From: a virus
Strand: one strand, 5' to 3'
IMG/VR virus record: IMGVR_UViG_3300021197_000082
Span: 1 to 22,919 of that record
Length of the DNA stretch: 22,919 bases
Shown here: piece by piece, positions 7,559 through 15,400 of the stretch
Position numbering within the stretch: the first letter of the stretch is position 1
How the letters are laid out: every line of letters begins with the position of its first letter
Translations under genes and position numbers: made by a program
Notes under the pieces: model-generated
The model's database searches: none
What the model saw: the letters and a program-made list of their open reading frames with translations, nothing else
What the model was told of the DNA's origin: nothing

Positions 7559-8406
7559 TGAATCATCCTGCTGAAATCGCAGTACATCAGTATATGTCTG
7601 ATGCTGTAAAAGGTAACTCTACTATGTCTGAAGAAGTGATTCAACAAGTAGGTACTGACGTTATGGATGCCCTGCGAAGACAGTTTGGTGGGGGTAACAA
7701 AAGGGGTGACTTTCGTTTACGTATGTCTAATTTAGGCAGACCTACATGCCAATTATGGTATGATAAGAATAAGCCTGAAGTAGCTTTACCCTTCCCCACC
7801 ACATTCATTATGAATATGATGTTAGGGGATATAGTAGAAGCTGTATTTAAAGGCTTACTAAAAGAAGCAGGAGTCAAATATGAAGATTCAAAAGAAGTCA
7901 CCCTTGACTTACCTAACGCAAGTATTAAAGGAACATATGATATTATTATTGATGGTAGTGTTGATGATATTAAGTCCTCTTCACAATGGTCTTATAATAA
8001 TAAGTTTGATTCTTATACTAGCCTAAAAGAAATGGATGGTTTTGGATACGTAGCACAACTAGCAGGGTATGCAAAAGCATCAGGTAAAAAAGTAGGTGGT
8101 TGGTGGGTAGTTAATAAAGCTAATGGTGATTTTAAATATGTACCTGCTACAGGTCTCAACTTAAAAGAAGAGATACATAATATAGAGAACACTATTGATA
8201 CAGTAGAAAACAATACTTTTAAACGTTGTTTTGAGCCTGAGATGGAAACATTTCGTGGTAAAGAAACAGGCAATAAAGTATTAAATAAACATTGTACATT
8301 TTGTTCATACAGATTTGATTGTTGGAAAGGTTTGAAAGAACTTCCAGCAGTTATGTCTCAAGCAAAGTCACCTAAGACTGTTGCTTATATTGAAATGAAA
8401 GCATAG
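7558..8406 (+). CDS. Cas4/RecB-type PD-(D/E)XK nuclease with Fe-S cluster cysteines
   Basis: A 282-residue nuclease of the PD-(D/E)XK superfamily. Active-site candidates are D128 (in GTYDIIID), the D137-I-K139 motif, and a later QLAGY element that matches the QxxxY signature of RecB/Cas4 nucleases. Four cysteines are placed as in Fe-S members of the family: C64 (in CQLWY) and a C-terminal cluster C246-x2-C249-x5-C255. They would hold a 4Fe-4S cluster that staples the fold. The likely job is 5' or 3' exonucleolytic resection for phage recombination and host DNA breakdown, filling the place of T7 gp6. It overlaps the SSB-like gene by one base and is followed by the junction endonuclease. Confidence 0.85.
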   Translation: MNHPAEIAVHQYMSDAVKGNSTMSEEVIQQVGTDVMDALRRQFGGGNKRGDFRLRMSNLGRPTCQLWYDKNKPEVALPFPTTFIMNMMLGDIVEAVFKGLLKEAGVKYEDSKEVTLDLPNASIKGTYDIIIDGSVDDIKSSSQWSYNNKFDSYTSLKEMDGFGYVAQLAGYAKASGKKVGGWWVVNKANGDFKYVPATGLNLKEEIHNIENTIDTVENNTFKRCFEPEMETFRGKETGNKVLNKHCTFCSYRFDCWKGLKELPAVMSQAKSPKTVAYIEMKA

Positions 8407-8409
8407 TAA

Positions 8410-8868
8410 GTGTCTCCTCATAAAGTAAGAAGAGATGCTATAAAGCATGGGTATAGGAGTGGACTAGAGTTTAAAATTTCTATGGCTCTTGATACAATAA
8501 AGTATAAGTATGATTACGAAAGCATTAAGATAGAATGGGAAGACTTAGCTTATCGCACTTATACCCCTGACTTTATATTAAAAAATGGTATAATAATAGA
8601 AACAAAGGGAAGGTTTTTAACAACAGATAGAAGAAAACACTTGTGCATTAAGAAGCAACATCCAAAGCTAGATATTAGATTTGTATTTACAAACAGTCGA
8701 AGTAAACTAAGCAAAGGTGCGAAATCTACATACGCAGAGTGGTGCATTAAATACGGCTTCCGATACTATGACAGGATAATACCTGAAGATTGGCTAAAGG
8801 AAAAAGGCAAAAACAAACACCCTAATTTTATAAAGTTTAGTGGTACAAAAATAAAAAGGAGAAAATGA
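8410..8868 (+). CDS. T7 endonuclease I-type Holliday junction resolvase
   Basis: This 152-residue protein aligns along its length with T7 gene 3 endonuclease I, which cuts branched DNA before packaging. Conserved landmarks are YRSGLE, YTPDF, GIIIETKG, HLCIKKQHP and a C-terminal PEDWLKE. Counting from a GTG start at 8410, the catalytic residues are E20, D54, E64 and K66, almost the same numbers as T7's E20, D55, E65 and K67. That agreement is the main reason for choosing the GTG, since there is no nearby ATG or strong ribosome binding site. It starts three bases after the Fe-S nuclease stop. The C-terminus is strongly basic (KIKRRK). Confidence 0.95.
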   Translation: MSPHKVRRDAIKHGYRSGLEFKISMALDTIKYKYDYESIKIEWEDLAYRTYTPDFILKNGIIIETKGRFLTTDRRKHLCIKKQHPKLDIRFVFTNSRSKLSKGAKSTYAEWCIKYGFRYYDRIIPEDWLKEKGKNKHPNFIKFSGTKIKRRK

Positions 8869-9210
8869 ATGGATGAATTTAAAACAAGACCTGAAGACTT
8901 TACCATACGAGTTAGACCCCTACTAAACTCAAATAGTGATTGGACAGGAGAAATAGACGTAGTAATTATAACATCTCCACAGAATGATATGTCTGATGAT
9001 GATTATTACCAAGTAATGCATATATGTAAAATGATTTCATCTGTAATACCCTTAATGGAAAAAGATATTAGATTAAGAGAGACAATGAACGATTATGTTG
9101 TAAATAAACTTGACAAAGAATACACACATGATATAACTAATAGTTCCAAAGTCGAAAAGATTGAGGATAACGTAATTAGAATAAACTTTAAACCTGAGAC
9201 AAAACATTGA
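8869..9210 (+). CDS. Hypothetical protein (113 aa)
   Basis: Unrecognised 113-residue protein starting MDEFKTRPEDFTIRVRP. An AGGAG about ten bases upstream supports the start. A nearby ATG at 8865, in another frame, meets a stop after three codons and is not used. The N-terminal half has beta-prone stretches (EIDVVIITSP); the middle is helical (YYQVMHICKMISSVIPLM). It is acidic overall, without membrane segments or catalytic motifs. It lies between the resolvase and the DUF3310 gene, so a role in DNA or nucleotide metabolism is possible only by neighbourhood. A promoter-like sequence lies inside its 3' end. Confidence 0.65.
   Translation: MDEFKTRPEDFTIRVRPLLNSNSDWTGEIDVVIITSPQNDMSDDDYYQVMHICKMISSVIPLMEKDIRLRETMNDYVVNKLDKEYTHDITNSSKVEKIEDNVIRINFKPETKH
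9110..9137 (+). promoter_or_regulatory. Sigma70-like promoter candidate before the DUF3310 gene
   Basis: TTGACA (9110-9115), a 16-base spacer, and TATAAC (9132-9137), the same two boxes as the candidate at 6598. It lies inside the 3' end of the preceding coding region, about 70 bases before the DUF3310 ATG. It could drive the nucleotide-metabolism genes that follow. Its location inside a gene lowers confidence. Confidence 0.4.
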
Positions 9211-9485
9211 TGAGACATATGGAGTACATGAAAATGAAAAAACAACAAGCAGATATGCAGTCTGATAATTTAGATATGGTCAATAGTCCTGCACATTATA
9301 ACAAAGCAGGTATTGAAACTATAGATGCTCTAGAAGCCATGTTAACTAAGGGATTTGACTATTATCTACAAGGTAATATAGTTAAATATCTATGGAGATA
9401 CAGATATAAAAATGGTGTAGAAGACTTAAAGAAAGCACAATGGTATCTTAATAAATTAATTGAGGTATATAATGATAAAAGTTAA
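9210..9485 (+). CDS. DUF3310 protein (T7 gp1.7 nucleotide kinase-related)
   Basis: A 91-residue protein with the DUF3310 signature: VNSPAHYNKAGIETIDALEA, followed by GNIVKYLWRYRYKNG and EDLKKAQWYLNKLI. This domain is widespread in phages. T7 gp1.7, annotated as a nucleotide kinase for dTMP/dGMP, carries a related domain, so products are often labelled nucleotide kinase; whether this short version has that activity is unknown. The ATG at 9210 overlaps the previous stop (ATGA). A TTG at 9207 and ATGs at 9219 and 9228 are in frame and cannot be excluded. The ribonucleotide reductase downstream fits a nucleotide-supply role. Confidence 0.85.
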   Translation: MRHMEYMKMKKQQADMQSDNLDMVNSPAHYNKAGIETIDALEAMLTKGFDYYLQGNIVKYLWRYRYKNGVEDLKKAQWYLNKLIEVYNDKS

Positions 9486-9648
9486 AGTCATGCTTACCCT
9501 TGAAGTAGATGAGGATGAATACCCTGTACCTGCTGATGAAAATGTATCTGAAGAAATAGAAACAAGTATTACCGAATTTATATATGATATAGGTGGGATT
9601 AATATTAAAAATATGAGAACTATACAGGAGAATAAAGATGATAAATAA
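9472..9648 (+). CDS. Small hypothetical protein (58 aa)
   Basis: A 58-residue protein beginning MIKVKVMLTLEVDEDEYPV. The first half looks like a beta hairpin (alternating hydrophobic residues), and the second half like an acidic helix. The ATG at 9472 has GAGG at 9462-9465; an in-frame TTG at 9460 is less likely. It overlaps the DUF3310 gene by 14 bases and the ribonucleotide reductase gene by 11, so all three are probably translated as one coupled unit. Similar short acidic proteins are familiar from marine phages, but I know no function. Confidence 0.65.
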   Translation: MIKVKVMLTLEVDEDEYPVPADENVSEEIETSITEFIYDIGGINIKNMRTIQENKDDK

Positions 9649-11551
9649 TTACTTACCAACAGACTATCAAAATTTTATAGCACTCTCTCGCTATGCAAGA
9701 TGGAAAGATGATGAACAAAGAAGAGAGAATTGGGGTGAGACTGTAGACAGATACTTTAATTACATGGAAGACCATTTAGAAAAGAATCATGGTTACACTA
9801 TATCTAAAGCCTTAAAAGAAAAGATGTCCACGCAGATAATGTCTCTAGGTGTAATGCCTAGTATGAGAGCCTTAATGACAGCAGGACCTGCACTAGATAG
9901 ATGTCACGTAGGTGGATATAACTGTAGCTATATACCTGTAGATAGTCCACGTTCATTTGATGAGTGTATGTATATACTTATGTGTGGCACAGGTGTCGGC
10001 TTCTCTGTTGAACGTGAGAATGTAGACAAGCTACCCATAGTCAATGAGCACTTTGAAGACAGCACTACTATCATAACCGTGGGTGACAGCAGACCCGGAT
10101 GGGCAAAGGCATTGAGAGAACTTATTGCTATGCTATACGTAGGACAAGTTCCTACTTGGGATGTATCACAGGTTAGACCAGCAGGTGCAAGACTAAAAAC
10201 ATTTGGTGGTAGAGCATCTGGACCTGCACCATTAGTAGAGTTATTTCATTTCTGTATACAGAAGTTCAAGGGTGCTAAAGGTAGAAGATTGTTTCCTATT
10301 GAGTGTCACGACTTGATGTGCAAGATAGGTGAAGTCGTAGTTGTAGGTGGAGTAAGACGTTCTGCTCTTATCTCATTATCTAACTTAGGTGATGACCAAA
10401 TGAGACATGCCAAGTCAGGTCAGTGGTGGGAGAATGAAGGGCAACGAGCACTAGCTAATAACTCTGTAGCATTTAAGGGTAAGCCTGAGATGGGTACATT
10501 CATGCGTGAGTGGACATCATTATATGAATCTAAGTCAGGAGAACGTGGTATATTTAATAGACAAGCCGCCAAAGTAAAAGCACTTGAGAATGGTAGACGA
10601 GATGCTAATTATTATTTTGGTTGTAATCCATGTTCAGAGATTATACTTAGACCATATCAGTTCTGTAATCTTACAGAGGTAGTATGCAGAGCCACAGATG
10701 ACTTAGTATCCTTAAAAGAAAAGGTACGTATGGCTACTGTACTTGGTACATTTCAGTCTACTCTTACTAACTTTAAATATCTACGTAAGGTATGGAAAGA
10801 CAATACAGAAGAAGAAAGACTACTAGGAGTATCACTTACAGGTATTCTTGATTGTCCTATATGGAATGAAGAAATATTACAAATACTGAGAGATGTAGCA
10901 GTAGAAACTAATAAGAAAATGGCTAAAGACTTAGGCATACCACAGTCAACTGCTATAACTTGTGTCAAACCTAGTGGTACAGTTAGTCAATTAGTTGACA
11001 GTGCTTCAGGTATTCATGCTAGACATAATGACTACTACATTAGGACTGTACGTGGTGATAACAAAGACCCACTCACACAGTTTATGAAAGACAGTGGCAT
11101 ACCAAGTGAGCCATGTGTTATGAAGCCTGACAGCACAACAGTATTTAGCTTTCCTATGAAATCACCATCAGGTGCTACTACTAGGACAGAGATGTCTGCC
11201 ATAGAACAGCTAGAGTATTGGCTTATGTTTCAAAGACATTGGTGTGAGCATAAACCTTCTGTCACTGTGTCTGTTAAAGAAGATGAGTGGATGAGAGTTG
11301 GAGCATGGGTATATGATAACTTTGATGAAGTATCAGGTATATCTTTCCTGCCCTTCAGTGACCATACATATGCTCAAGCACCTTATCAGGATATAACAGG
11401 TGGAGAGTATGAGCAAGCATACAAACAAATGCCTGCTTCTATTGATTGGTCTAAGTTAGCAGACTATGAGAAGGAAGATACTACTAGTGGTGGAAGGGAA
11501 CTAGCTTGCACAGCAGATGCGTGTGAGATGGTTGACATACAGGCTAGTTAA
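9638..11551 (+). CDS. nrdJ: Adenosylcobalamin-dependent (class II) ribonucleotide reductase
   Basis: This 637-residue enzyme reduces ribonucleotides to deoxyribonucleotides using a B12-derived radical. It resembles the monomeric Lactobacillus leichmannii triphosphate reductase (RTPR). The thiyl-radical site is N330-P-C332-S-E334, matching RTPR N406/C408/E410. The redox pair is C96 (YNCSY) and C343 (FCNLTE); the 11-residue spacing from C332 to C343 equals that of C408 to C419. A C-terminal CX4C (C624, C629) matches the RTPR C731/C736 pair that reduces the active site. It is about 100 residues shorter than RTPR. It overlaps the upstream small gene by 11 bases and the next gene by one (TAATG). 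Activity would need cobalamin from the host or its surroundings. Confidence 0.93.
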   Translation: MINNYLPTDYQNFIALSRYARWKDDEQRRENWGETVDRYFNYMEDHLEKNHGYTISKALKEKMSTQIMSLGVMPSMRALMTAGPALDRCHVGGYNCSYIPVDSPRSFDECMYILMCGTGVGFSVERENVDKLPIVNEHFEDSTTIITVGDSRPGWAKALRELIAMLYVGQVPTWDVSQVRPAGARLKTFGGRASGPAPLVELFHFCIQKFKGAKGRRLFPIECHDLMCKIGEVVVVGGVRRSALISLSNLGDDQMRHAKSGQWWENEGQRALANNSVAFKGKPEMGTFMREWTSLYESKSGERGIFNRQAAKVKALENGRRDANYYFGCNPCSEIILRPYQFCNLTEVVCRATDDLVSLKEKVRMATVLGTFQSTLTNFKYLRKVWKDNTEEERLLGVSLTGILDCPIWNEEILQILRDVAVETNKKMAKDLGIPQSTAITCVKPSGTVSQLVDSASGIHARHNDYYIRTVRGDNKDPLTQFMKDSGIPSEPCVMKPDSTTVFSFPMKSPSGATTRTEMSAIEQLEYWLMFQRHWCEHKPSVTVSVKEDEWMRVGAWVYDNFDEVSGISFLPFSDHTYAQAPYQDITGGEYEQAYKQMPASIDWSKLADYEKEDTTSGGRELACTADACEMVDIQAS

Positions 11552-11560
11552 TGTTAGAAT
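11532..11560 (+). promoter_or_regulatory. Sigma70-like promoter candidate at the end of the reductase gene
   Basis: TTGACA (11532-11537), a 17-base spacer, and TAGAAT (11555-11560), which matches the -10 consensus at five of six bases. Transcription would begin just inside the 50-residue membrane protein gene, so it would serve the genes from 11700 onward (unknown, RMF-like, MazG-like). Sequence match only. Confidence 0.4.
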
Positions 11561-11703
11561 CTTCTGAAATACTGTGGTGGCAGTGGTGGTTACTTATAGC
11601 CATTTCCATCAATACGACAATAAATTTAATAGTGTTCTTTAGAGGAAGAAAGTTACACATACGAGAGTTATTACACTTAAAACCGAAAAGGAGAAGTAAA
11701 TGA
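11551..11703 (+). CDS. Small single-span membrane protein with basic tail (50 aa)
   Basis: A 50-residue frame overlapping the reductase stop as TAATG and the next start as ATGA. It begins MLESSEILWWQWW, has one transmembrane helix (about residues 12-30), and ends in a strongly basic tail (HLKPKRRSK) that should stay in the cytoplasm, giving an N-out, C-in topology. The Trp cluster marks the membrane interface. A single-span holin-like role is possible by size and topology, but there is no lysis gene beside it, so I leave it as a membrane protein of unknown function. Confidence 0.6.
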   Translation: MLESSEILWWQWWLLIAISINTTINLIVFFRGRKLHIRELLHLKPKRRSK

Positions 11704-11951
11704 GAGAGATGATACTACAAGCACTAAAGAGTAAGATATCAGGACAGATAAATGGTCATATAGCTAATATAGAAGCTATGATGACTAATCCTGTAGGTAT
11801 AGGAGACCATCCTACTATCGTAGAGACTATAGAAAAAGAATTATCATTACTAGAACATGAGAATGGTAAATTAAATAACTTAGTAAGATTTTTTGAAAGG
11901 AGACAAGATGAAGCCATTGAAGAGCAGAAAACGCAACCCAAATCTAAGTAA
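11700..11951 (+). CDS. Hypothetical helical protein (83 aa)
   Basis: An 83-residue protein that looks almost wholly helical, with two helices around a central NPVGIGDHP turn at residues 30-38, then an acidic to basic C-terminal part (ENGKLNNLVRFFERRQDE). AGGAG about eight bases upstream and an ATGA overlap support the start. Proteins with a central NPVGIG..P turn recur in marine phages in my recollection, but without an assigned role. It overlaps the next gene by 44 bases. Confidence 0.65.
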   Translation: MREMILQALKSKISGQINGHIANIEAMMTNPVGIGDHPTIVETIEKELSLLEHENGKLNNLVRFFERRQDEAIEEQKTQPKSK

Positions 11952-12150
11952 GTATGATGCACCCTTAAAAATACAATTTAGTAAGGGTATGTCTGACTTT
12001 AAGAGGGGTAAGGTAGTTAATCCTTATAACTCTAACACTATGCAGTCAAGAGAATGGGAGAGAGGATTTAATCTCTCCTTCTTACAAAGATTAGAAAGGG
12101 TCAAGAAAGATGAAGCTAGAAGAAGAAGCGAGGAAATACATGCAGGATAA
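11908..12150 (+). CDS. Small basic protein resembling ribosome modulation factor
   Basis: An 80-residue, very basic protein. The start at ATG 11908 has AAAGGAG just upstream; an in-frame TTG at 11893 is less likely. Residues about 26-56 follow the pattern of bacterial RMF: G-x3-F-x2-G, then NPY, then RxWxxGF (here KGMSDFKRG, NPY, REWERGFN). In E. coli RMF the matching parts are GYQAGIAG, CPY and SQWLGGW. RMF binds the ribosome and promotes hibernation dimers. A phage version might alter host translation, but the likeness is read by eye and could be a generic short motif. The N-terminus (MKPLKSRKRNP) and C-terminal helix are basic, which suits RNA binding. Confidence 0.5.
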   Translation: MKPLKSRKRNPNLSKYDAPLKIQFSKGMSDFKRGKVVNPYNSNTMQSREWERGFNLSFLQRLERVKKDEARRRSEEIHAG

Positions 12151-12499
12151 GTTATTTATAAACGAAGTTATAACTCCTGACTTGTACGAAAATTTAGCAG
12201 GGCAGACAGCTATCTTTCCAAAAGAAAAAGCCTTAGAGTATTTAGCTCTAGGCTTGACTAGTGAAGCAGGAGAAGTATCAGGCAAAGTAAAAAAACTTAT
12301 ACGTGATGGGGAAGATGTGGAAGGCTTTGAAATGAAGAAGATTGCCATAGCATCAGAGATAGGTGATGTACTTTGGTATTGTGCTATGATGGCAAAGGAA
12401 GTGGGAGTTCCCTTGAATACTATTATGCAGGAGAACTTGAAGAAGTTACACGGTAGAAAAGAACGTGGAACATTACAAGGTTCAGGTGATAATAGATAA
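12110..12499 (+). CDS. MazG-like nucleotide pyrophosphohydrolase
   Basis: A 129-residue protein of the all-alpha NTP pyrophosphatase group. The metal-binding signature is complete: E52-x-x-E55 in TSEAGEV and E83-x-x-D86 in SEIGDVLWY, separated by 27 residues, within the usual 12-28. MazG enzymes hydrolyse (d)NTPs to monophosphates. In marine phages they are proposed to tune nucleotide pools or (p)ppGpp, though the substrate here is unknown. The ATG at 12110 overlaps the previous gene by 41 bases. The ATG at 12140, with GAGG upstream, is a plausible alternative giving 119 residues. It is the last gene of the + strand module; its stop touches the stop of the converging - strand gene. Confidence 0.88.
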   Translation: MKLEEEARKYMQDKLFINEVITPDLYENLAGQTAIFPKEKALEYLALGLTSEAGEVSGKVKKLIRDGEDVEGFEMKKIAIASEIGDVLWYCAMMAKEVGVPLNTIMQENLKKLHGRKERGTLQGSGDNR

Positions 12500-15400
12500 C
12501 TATCTCTGTTTAGAATATATGGATTTAGAGCCTGTCAAAGCAAGTAGATAATCTACATCTTTTGCATCAAAAAAGTTAGGCTCTCTTCCTTCTTTAATTT
12601 TAAACTCTTTCAAGGCTGCTCTCTTAGTAACTTCATAGTTACCTCTAAATCTAGTTATAAGACCAGATAAAGCGGCATCTTCTGTGCCTGTCTTCATCTC
12701 TGCTCTAATCATCTGCTTCATAACTTTAATGTAATCTCTAACACGTGAAGCTGTTTCATCAGCACTTGCCTTATCTTCTAAGGCAGTAGCTAATACTTCA
12801 GGCATTTCTTTGTTCATGGCTTCGCCCATCTCTTTATTAGTATATTTATCTACAGTACTAGAACTAGTCCTAGACATAAAATCTCTGTAGGTAAAACCCA
12901 ACTGATTTAGTCTTTGTACATAGTCAGGTGGTACTCTGTTTAAAGTAGCACCAAACATTATTTTCATAAATGGTAATATTCTTTCAGGAACTTCCTCAAA
13001 CCGTGGGTCTTCCTTAAACGGAATATCATCTTGGTCAAAGCCTACAGATTCACCTACCCTACTTAATCTAGACTTAAATGGTTTAAATACACCAAGAAAA
13101 AAGGACTCAATGCCATCTCTTTTTTTAGGCTCTGAGTTATAATCTCTTTGTCTTTGGTATCCATCCCCTATACCTAATTGTTGAGGAGCCGCAGCAAAGT
13201 CAGCTATTTGATAAAAAGGTTGACCATAGCCACTTATAGCTTCGCCTAAATATCTACCTAAATTGTTGTACGTGTCCTGCATTTCTAGTGGGTCAGTTGA
13301 ACTACTAAGTAAGTCTTCTGTCATTAAAGATATAGGACCTTTACCTCTAAAGTTAGTTCCTGTAAAACCCTCAATCATTTCAGATATATTTCTTTTACTG
13401 CCAAAGTCATTTACTAACTTAGGATTAAATCCTCTGTGTATCATCTCACCTATTAACAAGTATGGTGTTATAGGAAAGAATGGTCTAGCATCAAACTCAT
13501 TACCCTTACCATCTTTTAAGTTGTACCATTCAGAACCTGCATTGCCACCATCAGGGTCACGTAGTAAATAGCCTAGTGCTATTAAAGGCATACCACCTGC
13601 AATACCTTCAGCTAACTGTCTATACATACCATCACTGATTTGTTGCCCTTTAAACTTAGATGCACCCATTCTAAATAAAGCAGTACCTGCACCTGTAATG
13701 TTGTAATTATAAGTCATCTCTATGGCTTTAAACATAAATCTAGGAAAAGGAATAGCTAATGTTAAACCTGATTTAACAATAAAGTTATTAGCCTGTCTAA
13801 ATAAAGAAAACTTTGGTTGTGACGCATACGTAAACTCTAAGGCATCATCAACAGCTTTAGCTATCATGTTCTCATCTATATTCTCTGTAAGCCTTCCTGA
13901 CTTTAAAACATCTACCATGTCAATATTTCTATTAAATAATTGACGTTGAATAGAGGTGGTAAATGCACCATTACGATATATAGCTTCTTGTAAACGGTTA
14001 AAGTAGTTTAGTGTAGTAATACCACTTTCCCACTTATCTAATACAGTATTTGTACCCTCACTTAGTTTACTCTGCTTATCAGCTAGTGCAGACTGAGAAG
14101 GATTTTTTTTATTTAAAATGTTCTTAACTTCTGAATATTGATTAAAGTATCTTGTTTTTTGTTCAGGAAAAGCATCTAGCATAAACTGTGCTATATTAGC
14201 TGCATCTTCTTGATTGCTGTAGGTATGTTTTAACTGTGCAATAGTGTTTTTAAAACCAAACTTTTTATTAGGATTAATACCTGATTCAAATGCATATACA
14301 AGAGTATCAACACCTGACCTTATTGTCTGTGACAGTGTATTACGTGTAGCAGTAGCAACACCACTAACTAATGTTAATCTTCTAATATCTTCTAGCTTTC
14401 GTAATGTAGTGCCGAGTCTATCCGTTGTCTCTGCTTCAACTTGTTCAGCCACTTCACCACTTGTTTTTCTTCTAGCAGCTTTAGTAAAATTTTTCTGTAG
14501 AGCACTTAAATTACCTAGAGTTTTACCTGCCATACTAGCATCTGTAAACAAAGCCGCAGCTATCTCTCTTCTAGTGACACCATACTTACCCATAATACTA
14601 GTCATTTGGTCTAGACTCTCTTCAGACATATTACTAGTTATGTTAAGCAGTCTCTCACTGACACGTTCTTTTGCTTGGAGTGGAGCAGTCAAGGATTTTA
14701 ATGTTACATTATCTCCTATTACTTCAGGCTCATCCACAAGTTTAAGTGTTTTGTCTTTTAATCCTGCAACTATTTCAGATACAGCGGCAGTAGTTCTTTC
14801 AAATATGTCAAAGCTAATAGTGGGTTCAATTACATCTTCATCTAAGTTCATGTTCTTAAAGAAACCTTTAGCCTTATCTGACTGCTTAATTACCTCTGAA
14901 TCAATTCCCTTAATCTTGCCCTTCTTAGGACCTTTCTTATATCTTAATATGGCTTTATCACCATAAATATTTGTTATACCCTTTGCTAAATTTTCTCTTA
15001 TATCATCCGATTGTACACCAAGTTCTAAATTCTTTTTTAGTGCAGACTCTGTTTGTTCTTCTCGTACTTGCTTCCATGCTTCATCAAGTTCACCACGAGT
15101 AGCTATAGATATTTTCTTCTCTGCATTATACTTACCAATACCTGATATAGTTCCAGCAGTTAGTCCACCAATACCTGCAACTGTTACAGTTCTACCATAA
15201 TCTATTTCTTTCTTAGCACCCATCTCAACTTCAGCACCCTGCACCATAATATCAGTTACTGCGGCACCTGCCGCCTCAATACCAAAAGTTATGCCTGCTG
15301 CTTTTAGTGCTTGTTTAAATGGAGATACTCCTAGTGCTCTTGAACTACCTGTTACTGCTCTACCAATACCTGCTGTAAGGGCAGTTAAAGGGTCAGATAA

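Noticed and set aside
11551-11703. Naming the 50-residue membrane protein a holin
   Set aside because: Size and topology allow it, but there is no neighbouring endolysin or spanin and it lies in the nucleotide-metabolism operon.
12494-12505. AGATA-AC-TATCT palindrome at the convergent junction as a terminator
   Set aside because: Only five AT-rich pairs with a two-base loop and no flanking U-run; too weak for an intrinsic terminator.
14244-14966. 240-codon open frame on the + strand inside the 1207-residue gene
   Set aside because: It is antisense to a continuous 1207-codon gene, has a composition typical of a mirror frame (rich in Leu, Ser, Val), shows no motif, and contradicts operon direction.
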